In this document: one piece after another, positions 8,552-17,946 of the stretch | Layout of the letters: every line of letters starts with the position of its first letter | Position numbering within the stretch: the first letter of the stretch is position 1 | Source of the DNA: Flavobacteriales bacterium | GTDB lineage: Bacteria > Bacteroidota > Bacteroidia > CAIKAF01 | NCBI GenBank assembly: GCA_022402535.1 | Contig: JAKRSD010000019.1 | Coordinates: 26,460-90,459 of the forward strand | DNA length: 64,000 nt | Direction: 5' to 3' | Notes under the pieces: model-generated | What the model was told of the DNA's origin: nothing | Database searches by the model: none | The model's input: the letters and a program-made list of their open reading frames with translations, nothing else | Made by a program: the position numbers and the translations under genes

Positions 8552-9451
8552 ATGAAAACAAAATTAACGTTGTTTGCCGCTGCTGTTGTGGCTTTATCAT
8601 TCACTGCCTGTAAAAAAAATAAAGAGGATGGCCCTCGTCTGGTATTTAAATTTCAGTTTGATTCTACCCAGGCAAGGTTAAATAATGTGGGTCAACCCTC
8701 CGTGATTCCGGCAGGAAATGCAGCCCAGACTCCCATGTTTAATTTACTCAGCGGTCATTATATTGAACTGGCTCCTACAGCATTTACAGCCTTAGGCACA
8801 GGTGAAGTTATTTATCATGCTCCCGAAGTCAATGTATCGGGAGGCATGTTTAATACGGCGATAGATCACAATAAATGCACGCCCGTAGGAAATGGACAAA
8901 CCTTCTTTTCAATTCCAATTTCCGAAGTAAATGCCGGCACCTATGAGTGGCTCCGGGTTTCTTTGGCTTACCAGAATTACGATATCAAATATGCTTTTGA
9001 TAATCCCTTAAATCCTGGACAAACACTTACCGCCACCGGAACAGTAGCGTCCTTTATCGGATACAATACTTATATAGAGAATTATACGATTAAAAACCAA
9101 TCCATCGCGGTGAACGGCCCTAAACTACAGGGATATTGGGGTTTTGAAACTACAGTGTTTAATACGCCTTTTACCACTACGGGACAAGCCCCTCCGGGTG
9201 CAATTACTGTTCCTAATCCTTTGTTTAATTCATCGCCCATTCCTGCAGGTTCTTGTGTGGTTACGGCCGCTTTCACACAGCCGCTGGTGATTACGGGTAA
9301 CGAAACCCAGGATAAAGTAGTGACGGTTTCTATTTCCATTAACCGCAGTTTTGAATGGAAAGAGGAAGTTGAAGACGGACTATATCAGCCGGATGCCGGC
9401 GAAGTACCCGTAGACATGGGCGTACGCGGCATGATTCCTTCCTGGCAGTAA
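8552..9451 (+). CDS. Secreted lipoprotein, possibly MbnP-like
   Basis: The first 20 residues form a lipoprotein signal (MKTKLTLFAA, then LSFTAC with the lipobox cysteine at 20), followed by KKNKEDG. The mature part (about 280 residues) is beta-rich with no membrane segment and starts LVFKFQFDSTQARLN, which recalls the opening strand of MbnP-type proteins; the middle carries IDHNKC and WLRVSLAYQNYDIKY. The MbnP link is a weak impression and metal binding should not be assumed. The protein is likely anchored to a membrane on its periplasmic or outer face. It ends 4 bases before the convergent ABC exporter gene. Confidence 0.6.
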   Translation: MKTKLTLFAAAVVALSFTACKKNKEDGPRLVFKFQFDSTQARLNNVGQPSVIPAGNAAQTPMFNLLSGHYIELAPTAFTALGTGEVIYHAPEVNVSGGMFNTAIDHNKCTPVGNGQTFFSIPISEVNAGTYEWLRVSLAYQNYDIKYAFDNPLNPGQTLTATGTVASFIGYNTYIENYTIKNQSIAVNGPKLQGYWGFETTVFNTPFTTTGQAPPGAITVPNPLFNSSPIPAGSCVVTAAFTQPLVITGNETQDKVVTVSISINRSFEWKEEVEDGLYQPDAGEVPVDMGVRGMIPSWQ

Positions 9452-9455
9452 AATC

Positions 9456-11237
9456 TTAACTTTCTAAAAACTGAAGAGCGGCCAGATGTCTGTATAACCC
9501 GTCGGGGTTAGACATCAGTTCTTCGTGCGTGCCGAATTCTTTGATTTCGCCTTTGTCCATCACCAATATTTTATTGCAGTTTTTGATGGTGGCAAACCGG
9601 TGGGCGATTACAAATGAGGTACGGTTTTTCATCAGTTCATCCAAGGCGTCCTGCACCATTCGTTCACTTTCGCTGTCGAGCGAAGAGGTGGCTTCATCCA
9701 ATATAAGAATGGCGGGATTTCTGAGTATGGCTCTGGCAATGGCAACCCGTTGTCTTTGTCCGCCCGAGAGTTTGGTGCCGCGTTCACCCACGAGGGTTTC
9801 ATATCCTTGCGGAAACTGCGAAATAAATTCGTGGGCAAAGGCTCTTTTGGCGGCTTCCGTTACTTCTTCGTCCGTAGCCTCCGGATTGCCCTGCCTGATA
9901 TTCTCGGCAATGGTGCCCCCAAACAGAATAATATCCTGCGGTACCACGGCAAAATGTTGCCTGTAACCGCTCAGTGGGTAGGCATCGGCGGGTTTATTGT
10001 CAATCAGAATCCGACCTTGGTCAGGCGAATAAAATCGAAGCAACAGATTGGTGAGCGTGGTTTTTCCGGCCCCACTCGGCCCCACAATGGCAATGCGGTC
10101 TCCGGGCATAGCTTTAAAGGAAAGGGAATGCAGTATTTGTTTTCCTTCGCGGTTGGGATAGGTAAAACAGACGCCCGAAAATTCCACTTCTCCGGTAAAC
10201 CGGGGTATAGATTCGGTATCTAAAGGTTCTTCGGTTTCTTCTAAAATGCCGAGTACATTTTCGGTGGCACCCAACGCTTTTTGAATCGCAGACCAGCTGT
10301 TGGCCAATCCGCCGGCAGAAGCTGCCATGATTACCGAGAGAAAAAAGAATTTGAACAGTTCGCCACTGGTAATGCCGGGTTGTCCCATTTCCTTTTGTCC
10401 CACCAGATAAGCGCCATACCAGATAATGGCAATGATGGCTCCAAACAAAATGACCGCCACCGAAGAAGCAAATACGGCTCGGTAACGAACATTTTTCAGT
10501 CCGATATTGACAATTTCTTCCGTTTTGCTGTTGTAGCGGGTAATTTCAAAAAATTCAACCGTGTAGGCTTTTACCGTGGCAATACCCTGCAGGGTTTCTT
10601 CTACTATGGTATTTCCTTCGGAAACGGCTTTCTGTGCTGCTTTGGAAAGTTTTCGTACCATTCTGCCGAAATACAATGCAAAAACAATCATCACAGGCAA
10701 AATGGCCAAAATGAAGATTACCAGTCGCGGCGAAGTAAGTGCCAACAGGATGATACTACCAATAATGATGATGATTTCGCGGATAAACTCTGCCAGAATA
10801 GAGGTGAGTGTTTCTTTCACGGTGGATATATCTTCCGAAATGCGGCTGTTAAGTTCACCCACCCTTTTTTCTGAAAAGTAGCGCATAGGCAGTTTAATCA
10901 GCCGCTTGTAAACATCCTTACGGATTTGGGCAATGGCTTTTTCGGTTACATATCCAAAAAGTACTACCCGGAAATAAGACGATACACCCTGTATCAGCAA
11001 TACAGCCACCATAATCAGGGTAATGTCTTTGATTTTTTCAGAGAAATTAGATTCCTGAATATCGATCATATCCCCCATAAAGTTGAATATGGCCAATGTG
11101 CTCAGGCTGGAAACCACCAAAAAAAGCATCCCAATGATAAAGCGGTATTTGTAAGGAGCAATATATCGGTAAAGTCCTATGGCCTTTTGAATCGATTCTT
11201 TTGAAATTTTTCTGCTTTTCTTTTCTTGCTCTTCCAT
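9456..11237 (-). CDS. ABC exporter, fused permease and ATPase (MsbA-like)
   Basis: Half-size type IV ABC exporter of 593 residues that would work as a homodimer in the inner membrane. The N-terminal half has six predicted membrane helices (the first is FIIGMLFLVVSSLSTLAIF); the C-terminal ATPase has Walker A GPSGAGKTT, the Q loop in VPQDIILFGG, signature LSGGQRQRVAIARA, Walker B ILILDEATSSLD and switch His in IAHR. Such proteins move lipids, drugs or peptides; the substrate is not told by sequence. The ATG at 11237 is chosen, since the TTG at 11255 overlaps the -7 box. Confidence 0.9.
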   Translation of the reverse strand: MEEQEKKSRKISKESIQKAIGLYRYIAPYKYRFIIGMLFLVVSSLSTLAIFNFMGDMIDIQESNFSEKIKDITLIMVAVLLIQGVSSYFRVVLFGYVTEKAIAQIRKDVYKRLIKLPMRYFSEKRVGELNSRISEDISTVKETLTSILAEFIREIIIIIGSIILLALTSPRLVIFILAILPVMIVFALYFGRMVRKLSKAAQKAVSEGNTIVEETLQGIATVKAYTVEFFEITRYNSKTEEIVNIGLKNVRYRAVFASSVAVILFGAIIAIIWYGAYLVGQKEMGQPGITSGELFKFFFLSVIMAASAGGLANSWSAIQKALGATENVLGILEETEEPLDTESIPRFTGEVEFSGVCFTYPNREGKQILHSLSFKAMPGDRIAIVGPSGAGKTTLTNLLLRFYSPDQGRILIDNKPADAYPLSGYRQHFAVVPQDIILFGGTIAENIRQGNPEATDEEVTEAAKRAFAHEFISQFPQGYETLVGERGTKLSGGQRQRVAIARAILRNPAILILDEATSSLDSESERMVQDALDELMKNRTSFVIAHRFATIKNCNKILVMDKGEIKEFGTHEELMSNPDGLYRHLAALQFLES

Positions 11238-11252
11238 CAGGTAATGTTGGCA

Positions 11253-11260
11253 CAAAAATA
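11253..11260 (-). promoter_or_regulatory. -7 promoter element for the ABC exporter
   Basis: On the minus strand TATTTTTG matches TAnnTTTG 15 bases before the ATG at 11237. The only nearby TTG gives a 15-base spacer, shorter than usual. The box overlaps a TTG that might be misread as the start codon. Confidence 0.55.
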
Positions 11261-11409
11261 GGTTGCCGGGGCATACAATAACTTCCCGTTTTCAAAAACA
11301 TTTAAAAACAGAATCTGTTTTGCAGAAGTAATCAATACAAAACCGTTAAAAAGTATCGGGAGTTAAAAGCTGAATCACCTGCAATCCGGTATACTTTCGC
11401 TTCAGAAAA

Positions 11410-12300
11410 ATGGCTCAGGACGAAAAAAACATAAAAGCACTGATCACTCTTCTGGATGACGAAGACCGTATGATTTTCGATCATGTACGGAGCACGTTGA
11501 TAGAGCTGGGTATTGAAGTGGTTCCTCAGTTGGAAGCTGCCTGGGAAGAGTCATTTAACCCGCTGTTGCAGCAACGGATTGAAGAAATCGTTAACCAGAT
11601 TCAGTTCAAGAAAATTTGTTCCGATTTAGAAAACTGGGTGAATTCGGGGGCAGAAAAGCTGATAGACGGATGGATGATTCTGACCAAATATCAGTATCCC
11701 GATGTGGACGAACAAAAGCTATTGCGCCAGATAGAGCTGATCAGAAAAGACATCTGGATAGAGTTAAATGACGAACGAACAGCCATGGAAACCGTAAAAG
11801 TGTTGAACCATATTTTGTTTAATACCCACGGCTTTTCGGGCAATACCACCAATTACCATGCGCCCGGCAACAATTTTTTAAATACGCTTTTAGAATCTAA
11901 AAAAGGGAATGCGGTTTCACTTTCAGCTCTTTACATTACCATTTGTCAGATTTTGGGAGTAACGGTATATGGGGTAAATCTTCCCGAACACTTTATTCTT
12001 GCCTACAAGGAAGAAAGTCCGACTGCCCTTTTATTTAAGCCGTTCAATGAAAATCCTGTTTTGTTTTACATGAACCCGCTGAACCGGGGCACTATTTTTG
12101 GCCGTCAGGAAATTGATGTGTTTTTGAAAAGGCTGAATCTGAAACCCGAGAAAAGTTATTTTGAGCCCTGCGGCAACACGGAAGTAGTATCCGTCCTGAT
12201 ACAAAATTTGATTAAGGCCTATCGGGAAGACAGGCGTAAAGAGAAAACGGCCGAACTGGAATATCTTCTGAAAATTCTGAATCAAACGAACCGATTCTAA
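11410..12300 (+). CDS. SirB1/transglutaminase-core2-like protein
   Basis: Soluble protein of 296 residues. The centre (about 140-205) has the pattern of the SirB1 N-terminal domain: NFLNTLLESKKGNAVSLSAL, then ICQILGVTVYGVNLPEHFIL. The first 110 residues are helical. Biochemical role unknown; transglutaminase-core2 proteins usually lack transglutaminase activity, and no clear Cys-His-Asp triad is seen here. It stands alone between the divergent ABC exporter gene and the zapA group. Confidence 0.7.
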   Translation: MAQDEKNIKALITLLDDEDRMIFDHVRSTLIELGIEVVPQLEAAWEESFNPLLQQRIEEIVNQIQFKKICSDLENWVNSGAEKLIDGWMILTKYQYPDVDEQKLLRQIELIRKDIWIELNDERTAMETVKVLNHILFNTHGFSGNTTNYHAPGNNFLNTLLESKKGNAVSLSALYITICQILGVTVYGVNLPEHFILAYKEESPTALLFKPFNENPVLFYMNPLNRGTIFGRQEIDVFLKRLNLKPEKSYFEPCGNTEVVSVLIQNLIKAYREDRRKEKTAELEYLLKILNQTNRF

Positions 12301-12340
12301 GGCTTCGAATACGCAATCGGTAATTAAAAAGTTCGAATAG

Positions 12341-12370
12341 TTGTAATTTCATTTACGGCTGCTAAATTTG
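12341..12370 (+). promoter_or_regulatory. Bacteroidota promoter of the coiled-coil/zapA/rny operon
   Basis: TTG (12341-12343), a 19-base spacer and TAAATTTG (12363-12370) match the consensus exactly, with a leader of about 18-20 bases to the ATG at 12396. Confidence 0.8.
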
Positions 12371-12395
12371 CATGTTGTTTTGACATAATTGGACC

Positions 12396-12686
12396 ATGAA
12401 CGGGGTGGAAGTTATTTTAGCGAGCCTTAACTCTAAAGTTGAGAAACTGATATTGCTGCATAAATCGGCTTTGGAAGAAAATAAAATGCTTGAAATCGAA
12501 ATAGCTGACCTCAGAGTGGAAAATGAACAGTTAAGACAACAACTGACAGAAAACGATCATAAACAAAAAAACGAACAGTTTACCGAAATAATTTCGGCGG
12601 GCGGTTTTGAAAAAAATGAACTGAAGGTACGTCTGGATGCGATGATCGGGGAAATTGATAAATGCCTGGCAATTTTAAATCAATAA
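12396..12686 (+). CDS. Small coiled-coil protein upstream of zapA (ZapB-like in build)
   Basis: 96 residues, almost wholly predicted coiled coil over about 5-60 (LNSKVEKLILLHKSALEE, then IADLRVENEQLRQQL), with a short C-terminal helix. It is built like a ZapB or initiator-type division coiled coil, and the next gene, 4 bases downstream, encodes ZapA, so a division role is a fair inference. Sequence similarity to ZapB itself cannot be claimed from reading. First gene of the operon with zapA and rny. Confidence 0.7.
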   Translation: MNGVEVILASLNSKVEKLILLHKSALEENKMLEIEIADLRVENEQLRQQLTENDHKQKNEQFTEIISAGGFEKNELKVRLDAMIGEIDKCLAILNQ

Positions 12687-12690
12687 AAGA

Positions 12691-12990
12691 ATGAGTGAAA
12701 AATTGTCGATAAAAATACAGATAGGTGGCCGGCATTATCCCTTGAGCATTGCTCCGGAAAAAGAAGAAATTATTCGAAGGGCGGCTAAATTACTGAACGA
12801 ACGAATGAAAAGTTACCAGGAAAATTTTGCCGTACAGGATACACAGGATCTGCTTTCGATGTGTGCGCTTGAATTTGGGGTGCGCATGTTGGAAACAGAA
12901 CAAAATAAAACGGAAAACCATTCCGAAGAGCTCGTAAATCAGCTGACCCAAACGGAGCAGTTTATTTCCGGGTATCTGAACAGTTTATAA
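12691..12990 (+). CDS. zapA: Cell division protein ZapA
   Basis: 99-residue ZapA-family protein that binds FtsZ and bundles its filaments at midcell. The N-terminal globular part shows IKIQIGGRHYPLSIAPEKEE followed by IIRRAAKLLNERM, the typical ZapA pattern; the C-terminus is a coiled coil. It sits between a coiled-coil gene and rny, a usual arrangement in Bacteroidota. Confidence 0.85.
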   Translation: MSEKLSIKIQIGGRHYPLSIAPEKEEIIRRAAKLLNERMKSYQENFAVQDTQDLLSMCALEFGVRMLETEQNKTENHSEELVNQLTQTEQFISGYLNSL

Positions 12991-13042
12991 AACCTCTCTC
13001 CGTGTTTTTCGATAAAACGGTCGAAAAAACGTAAAAGAAAAA

Positions 13043-14593
13043 ATGGAAATAATGACAATCGGCGTGGCTATTGCCACGCTTCTCATTGGTTTGGCAATAG
13101 GCTTTTTTGTAGCCGGATCCATAGCCAAAAAAGTGAACAAAGAAAAGGCGGAACGCATCATTAAAGAAGCGGAATCAGAGGCCGAAGTAATTAAAAAAGA
13201 CAAAATTTTACAGGCTAAAGAGAAGTTCCTGCAACTGAAAGCGGAACATGAAAAAGCCGTAAACGAAAAAAACAAATCGTTAGCGGAGGCTGAAAACCGC
13301 ATCAAACAGAAAGAAAATACGCTTTCTCAAAAAATTGAAGCCAACAGCCGCCAGTCTGCCGATATGGAAAAGAAATCGACCAAACTGGATTCGCTTATCG
13401 AAATCAATGAAAAGAAAAAAGAAGATTTAGAAAAGCTCCACCGTCAGCAGGTTCAACAACTCGAAACCATTGCCGGACTCACCGCCGAAGAAGCCAAAAA
13501 TCAATTGGTGGAAGCCCTTAAAGCCGAAGCCCGCACAGAGGCCATGAGCGCCCTGCAGACCATGGTGGAAGAGGCAAAAATTTCAGCAAATAAAGAAGCC
13601 AAACGGATTATTCTTCAAACCATTCAGCGTGTAGGAACCGAAACGGCTATTGAAAACGCCATTACCGTGTTCAACCTTGACAGCGATGAGGTGAAAGGAC
13701 GTATCATTGGCCGCGAAGGAAGGAATATCCGTGCATTGGAAGCTGCCACCGGAGTAGAAATTATTATTGACGATACCCCCGAGGCTATCGTACTCAGTTG
13801 TTTTGATCCTATCCGCAGAGAAACAGCCCGTCTGGCCCTGCACCAGTTGGTTACCGATGGCCGTATTCACCCGGCCCGCATTGAAGAAATTGTGGACAAG
13901 GTGAAAAAACAGATTGAAGAAGAAATTATCGAAATCGGAAAAAGAACCTGTATCGATTTAGGGATTCACGGGCTTCATCCGGAACTGATTCGATACGTAG
14001 GTCGTATGAGATATCGTTCTTCTTACGGTCAGAATCTGCTTCAACACTCCCGCGAGGTGGCCAATCTTTGCGGTATTATGGCTGCTGAACTTGGTCTGAA
14101 TCCTAAACTGGCAAAACGAGCCGGATTACTCCACGATATAGGAAAAGTACCCGATGGCGAAACAGAATTGCCTCACGCCCTCTTTGGGATGAAGCTGGCC
14201 GAGAAATACAAAGAAAATCCGGAAGTATGTAATGCCATCGGTGCCCACCACGATGAGGTGGAAATGACTTCACTATTAGCTCCGATTGTGCAGGTTTGTG
14301 ATGCCATTTCAGGTGCCCGTCCCGGTGCCCGCCGCGAAATGACCGAGCAGTACATCCGCCGGATTAAAGATCTGGAAGGACTGGCACAAAGCTTCCCCGG
14401 AGTGATGAAAAGCTATGCGATACAAGCCGGTAGAGAATTGCGTGTGATTGTGGAAAGTGAAAAAGTGTCCGATGCTGATTCCGATGCTCTTTCATTTGAA
14501 ATTTCGCAGCGAATCCAGAACGAAATGACGTATCCGGGTCAGGTAAAAGTGACCGTGATCCGCGAAAAGCGTTCCGTGAATTATGCCCGTTAA
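13043..14593 (+). CDS. rny: Ribonuclease Y
   Basis: Membrane-bound endoribonuclease that starts mRNA decay. Order: N-terminal membrane helix (residues 4-28), long coiled coil (about 30-170), KH domain ([17 protein letters not shown], near 215-235) and HD domain with [14 protein letters not shown] near 360 and AHHDEVE. Length 516 is usual. In other bacteria RNase Y is the scaffold of a degradosome-like complex. It is 52 bases downstream of zapA with no terminator between, so the two are probably cotranscribed. Confidence 0.95.
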   Translation: MEIMTIGVAIATLLIGLAIGFFVAGSIAKKVNKEKAERIIKEAESEAEVIKKDKILQAKEKFLQLKAEHEKAVNEKNKSLAEAENRIKQKENTLSQKIEANSRQSADMEKKSTKLDSLIEINEKKKEDLEKLHRQQVQQLETIAGLTAEEAKNQLVEALKAEARTEAMSALQTMVEEAKISANKEAKRIILQTIQRVGTETAIENAITVFNLDSDEVKGRIIGREGRNIRALEAATGVEIIIDDTPEAIVLSCFDPIRRETARLALHQLVTDGRIHPARIEEIVDKVKKQIEEEIIEIGKRTCIDLGIHGLHPELIRYVGRMRYRSSYGQNLLQHSREVANLCGIMAAELGLNPKLAKRAGLLHDIGKVPDGETELPHALFGMKLAEKYKENPEVCNAIGAHHDEVEMTSLLAPIVQVCDAISGARPGARREMTEQYIRRIKDLEGLAQSFPGVMKSYAIQAGRELRVIVESEKVSDADSDALSFEISQRIQNEMTYPGQVKVTVIREKRSVNYAR

Positions 14594-14612
14594 ACTCATT
14601 TCATAACGCAAT

Positions 14613-15896
14613 ATGAAAGACAGGATTCGGCAATACAGGAACTCCGAATTCTTAAAAAATTCTTTTGTAACCGTTTCGGGAACGATTGCCGCGCAGGCAA
14701 TCGTTTTGCTTTTGCAGCCCTTGCTTCGCCGCATTTACGAAGTGGAAACCTTCGGTTATTTTTCTGTATTTACTGCCCTGGCCGGAATTCCGGTGGTCAT
14801 AGCCTGTTTCAGATACGAACTGGCCGTTATGCTTCCCCGTTCTCAAAAAGAAGCCGACAACCTTATGGTAGGTGCCTTTTTTCTTAATGTCATTTTCAGT
14901 GTACTGCTGGGTATAGGCATTTGGTTTTCGGCAGATTGGCTAACGGTTTTTTTAAACATGGATGTAGGATTCAAAAGATGGCTTCCTGCCGTGGCTCCCG
15001 CTGTGTTTTTTTATGCCAATTTTACCCTGTGGAATAACTGGTTAGTGCGTAAAAAACAATTTGGCGCCGTAAACTGGCTTAAACTTTCGCGACGCACTTC
15101 AGAAGGTTTGGGGCAGGTTTCCATGGCTTCTTTATTTTCAGGTATGGGACTATTGTTGGGCGAGTTGTTGGGGCGTTTTATTTTCAATCTTACCGGAATT
15201 TATTTTCTGTTTAAACACGGTTTCACATTCAAATTTGTGAAGATTCCTACAGTGTTGAGACTGCTGAAAGAATACATCCGGTTTCCCAGATACAGTGTGT
15301 TGCCTACATTACTCAATTCTGCCGGCCTGCTGTTGCCGGCCATTATGTTTAACCGGCTTTTCGGAAAAGAGCAGACTGGCTATTTTGATTTGAGTCTGCA
15401 AATGCTGGGTGTGCCCGTAATGTTTGTGGTCAATTCACTTTCTACGGTTATCAACGAACAGCTTTCATCGGCATACAGAAACCGCGAATCCGTGAAACCG
15501 AAGGTGATGCGCATATTTAAAAATCTGGCCGCTTTGGGTATGGTGTTTTTTCTATTTTTTGTGTTGTTCGCTCCCGTAATTTTCAATTTTGTTTTTGGAG
15601 AGAAGTATGATGTTTCGGGCAGATATGCCCAAATTTTAGCGTTTACCTTTTCTCTTCGGATGATGGTTTATCCTATGGCCGTTTCATTTGCCGCATTAGA
15701 CCGCATCCGCGCCGGAAGTCTGGTGCAATACATCCATTTTTTCATGATTTTCGGGTATTTCTTCTTCCATACCTACGATGATATGGAATGGTTGGTCGGG
15801 TATGCAATTTTAGAAGCTTGCTTATCAGTGATTTATTTCTTTTTTATCCTTTGGGAAATCAGGAAGTATGAAGAGTCGTTAAAATCTGTAAATTAG
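14613..15896 (+). CDS. Polysaccharide flippase (Wzx/MATE-like)
   Basis: Inner-membrane protein of 427 residues with about 12 predicted helices. The N-terminal motif (LKNSFVTVSGTIAAQAIVLL, then PLLRRIYEVETFGYFSVF) is that of the oligosaccharide flippase family, which turns lipid-linked sugar units to the periplasmic side. No glycosyltransferases lie next to it, so the substrate is open. It begins 19 bases after rny and may share its transcript. Confidence 0.85.
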   Translation: MKDRIRQYRNSEFLKNSFVTVSGTIAAQAIVLLLQPLLRRIYEVETFGYFSVFTALAGIPVVIACFRYELAVMLPRSQKEADNLMVGAFFLNVIFSVLLGIGIWFSADWLTVFLNMDVGFKRWLPAVAPAVFFYANFTLWNNWLVRKKQFGAVNWLKLSRRTSEGLGQVSMASLFSGMGLLLGELLGRFIFNLTGIYFLFKHGFTFKFVKIPTVLRLLKEYIRFPRYSVLPTLLNSAGLLLPAIMFNRLFGKEQTGYFDLSLQMLGVPVMFVVNSLSTVINEQLSSAYRNRESVKPKVMRIFKNLAALGMVFFLFFVLFAPVIFNFVFGEKYDVSGRYAQILAFTFSLRMMVYPMAVSFAALDRIRAGSLVQYIHFFMIFGYFFFHTYDDMEWLVGYAILEACLSVIYFFFILWEIRKYEESLKSVN

Positions 15897-15920
15897 TTTC
15901 CAAATTCAGAGGGGAGGGCT

Positions 15921-17381
15921 GTGTTCCGATTTGCGGGAAATAATCTTGATTACAAAAGCATTCTTTTGCTGCTGGCAATAGGGTTAAATATCCCTTTTGT
16001 TTCAGCTCAGAAGGTTTGGGATTATTATGGTGAACCCGAAAAAGGCATTACGGTTACGGGAATTGTAAAAGGAGATGTGGGAAGCGCCTCTTCGGGAAGC
16101 ATTAAAATATATCGAAACGGTTCGTTATTTCATGAGGTTTTCCCTGGTGCCGGAGGCCGGTATGAGGCCGATCTGCCATTTGACAGTGATTATGAGATGG
16201 AATTTATCATACCCGGTAATGTTACCAAACGAATCAAAGTAGAAACCAACGTTACTCAGGATTTACAGGATTTTTATGATGAACCGCTCTCGTTCAACGT
16301 GGCATTGCCCAAAGCCACAGGCGGACCTCTGGACGAAGCGTATAAAATGCCCGTAACCCGGCTTTATTTTGACCGTACTTCGGATGTTTATACCCGAGAT
16401 ATGGTAACCGAAGATTTGTTCCGCAGTAACCTGAAAGCCAAACAGGCCGAACATAAGCGCTGGTTAGAGCAACAGAATAAAAAACAAGACGAAGAAGCCC
16501 TGAAAAAAGCCGAAGAAGAACGTCTTCGGAAAGAACGCGAAGCCCAACAGAAAAAAGAAGAAGCGGAAGCCCGAAAACGCGAAATGGAAGACCGCCGGCG
16601 TATGCAGGAGCAGGAATTCCTGAAAAAACAGGAGGACGAACGGTTGAAAAAAGAAGCATTGAAACGGCAGCGCGAAATAGAAGACAGCCTTTACAAAGCC
16701 AATGAAAAACAGGTAGTGGAAAAAGTGCTAAAGGAAAAAGAAGAAATTAAACAACAGCAAGAACAGGAAGACCAGTTGCTTTGGGAAAAAATAACAGATA
16801 ACTCCGCCGAGTTGGCGGCAAAAAGAAAAAGAGAAATTTCCGATAGTGTTTTTGTAGCCAATCAGGCTAAAACGGCTTCATCCGGGCCAAACAAAGGAAC
16901 GGCGGGTGGTGGTCCTTCGGTGTTTTTCAGTACTAAATTAACGGAGGTGGAAAAATCTAAAGATTACAGCGCCGAAGAACGATACCTGAATTGGGTAAAA
17001 AAACGACAGGAAGCCGAACAAAAAAGAACCGACAGACTGGAAAGATTAAAAAACGAATCCAAAAAAGTTTCGTCACTGGACAATAAACGCCGTGAAGAAA
17101 TTCTGTTGTTAAAAAAGCAATCAGAAGAAAGAAAACAGAAGCTGGCCCAGTTAGCGGCAGAAAAAGAAGCTGAAGCCGAAAGAGTCCGTAAAGAGGCTTT
17201 GGCAGAAGTGATGAACGAAAAGGTAATTTCTCTTGTGGCTTACTCTTCGGCAGGAAACAGTAATTCCAAATACTTCGGATATGTGAACTACGGCAATGGA
17301 AAGGGGAGGGTAGAACTTACGGAAGAAGAATATAAAAGCTTATCGGCAAAGTATAAAGATATTTACAGCAAAGAACCTTAA
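15921..17381 (+). CDS. Secreted protein with Glu/Lys/Arg-rich coiled coil
   Basis: 486 residues. A signal peptide (YKSILLLLAIGLNIPFVSAQ) precedes a beta-domain over about 40-135 (VTGIVKGDVGSASSGSIKIYRNG) that resembles a carboxypeptidase-regulatory fold. A very long charged helix follows from about 175 to 430, made of E/K/R/Q heptads, and then a small C-terminal part (ISLVAYSSAGNSNSKYFGYVNYGNG). The GTG at 15921 is the only sensible start: no ATG lies before the signal peptide, and GGGGAGGG just upstream could serve as a ribosome site. Function unknown; probably periplasmic. It overlaps the next gene by one base. Confidence 0.65.
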   Translation: MFRFAGNNLDYKSILLLLAIGLNIPFVSAQKVWDYYGEPEKGITVTGIVKGDVGSASSGSIKIYRNGSLFHEVFPGAGGRYEADLPFDSDYEMEFIIPGNVTKRIKVETNVTQDLQDFYDEPLSFNVALPKATGGPLDEAYKMPVTRLYFDRTSDVYTRDMVTEDLFRSNLKAKQAEHKRWLEQQNKKQDEEALKKAEEERLRKEREAQQKKEEAEARKREMEDRRRMQEQEFLKKQEDERLKKEALKRQREIEDSLYKANEKQVVEKVLKEKEEIKQQQEQEDQLLWEKITDNSAELAAKRKREISDSVFVANQAKTASSGPNKGTAGGGPSVFFSTKLTEVEKSKDYSAEERYLNWVKKRQEAEQKRTDRLERLKNESKKVSSLDNKRREEILLLKKQSEERKQKLAQLAAEKEAEAERVRKEALAEVMNEKVISLVAYSSAGNSNSKYFGYVNYGNGKGRVELTEEEYKSLSAKYKDIYSKEP

Positions 17382-17782
17382 TGAAAAAAGATATAGAATT
17401 TCACGAAGTGAAAAACGTGGCCGTAGCCGTGGTGCGCGAAGGAGGCGAAGATTCTGAAGATTGGACCGTGTATCTTGTGAACCTGAATGATTTTCCGCTT
17501 ACGGGCGTGTTCATCACCAGCAAAGGCTACGGATCTGTAAATAATGAAGAACGTAAAACCTCAGAACTCCGTTGGTTTTTTGAGCTGGTTCCGCCTTCAG
17601 GGGTTGTAAAAGTAGAGGCCATAGTGGAAGATGTGTTTGCCCTGCACAACGAATATTGGGTAAGTTATTATGTAGGCCGCGAGATATACGATAAACGGTT
17701 TGTATTTCTGGCTGAAAGCATCAAGCCCGAAAACTTTACCACCATCCCCGTAATCAACGAAAAAGGGGTGATGATTAAGTAA
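17381..17782 (+). CDS. Conserved hypothetical protein
   Basis: 133 residues, no signal peptide or membrane segment, predicted mostly beta: AVAVVREGGEDSEDWTVYLV, then LRWFFELVPPSGVVKVEAIV. The start codon shares a base with the stop of the preceding coiled-coil gene (TAATG), so the two are translated together. I do not recognise a characterised family. It may work with the coiled-coil protein. Confidence 0.65.
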   Translation: MKKDIEFHEVKNVAVAVVREGGEDSEDWTVYLVNLNDFPLTGVFITSKGYGSVNNEERKTSELRWFFELVPPSGVVKVEAIVEDVFALHNEYWVSYYVGREIYDKRFVFLAESIKPENFTTIPVINEKGVMIK

Positions 17783-17874
17783 ATTTACTTTACTGTTTAA
17801 AAACAGAATCAAGAACCAAGAATCAAGACTGCGTGACTATGCCTAAATTTGGTTGACAGATAACCGATAACCAT

Positions 17875-17943
17875 TAACAACCGAACATGGAACAGTCAAA
17901 CAACCGAACATTCAAACAACCGAACAATTAAACAATCAGAATT
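17875..17943. repeat. 16-bp imperfect tandem repeat
   Basis: Units TCAAACAACCGAACAT (17896-17911) and TCAAACAACCGAACAA (17912-17927) are nearly identical. A degenerate unit follows (17928-17943) and another precedes (from about 17875). They fill the gap between convergent genes. Function unknown. Confidence 0.75.
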
Positions 17944-17946
17944 ATC

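Noticed and set aside
10281..10874. Plus-strand open frame of 197 codons opposite the ABC exporter
   Set aside because: It lies fully inside the well-supported exporter gene on the other strand and its residues show no family pattern.
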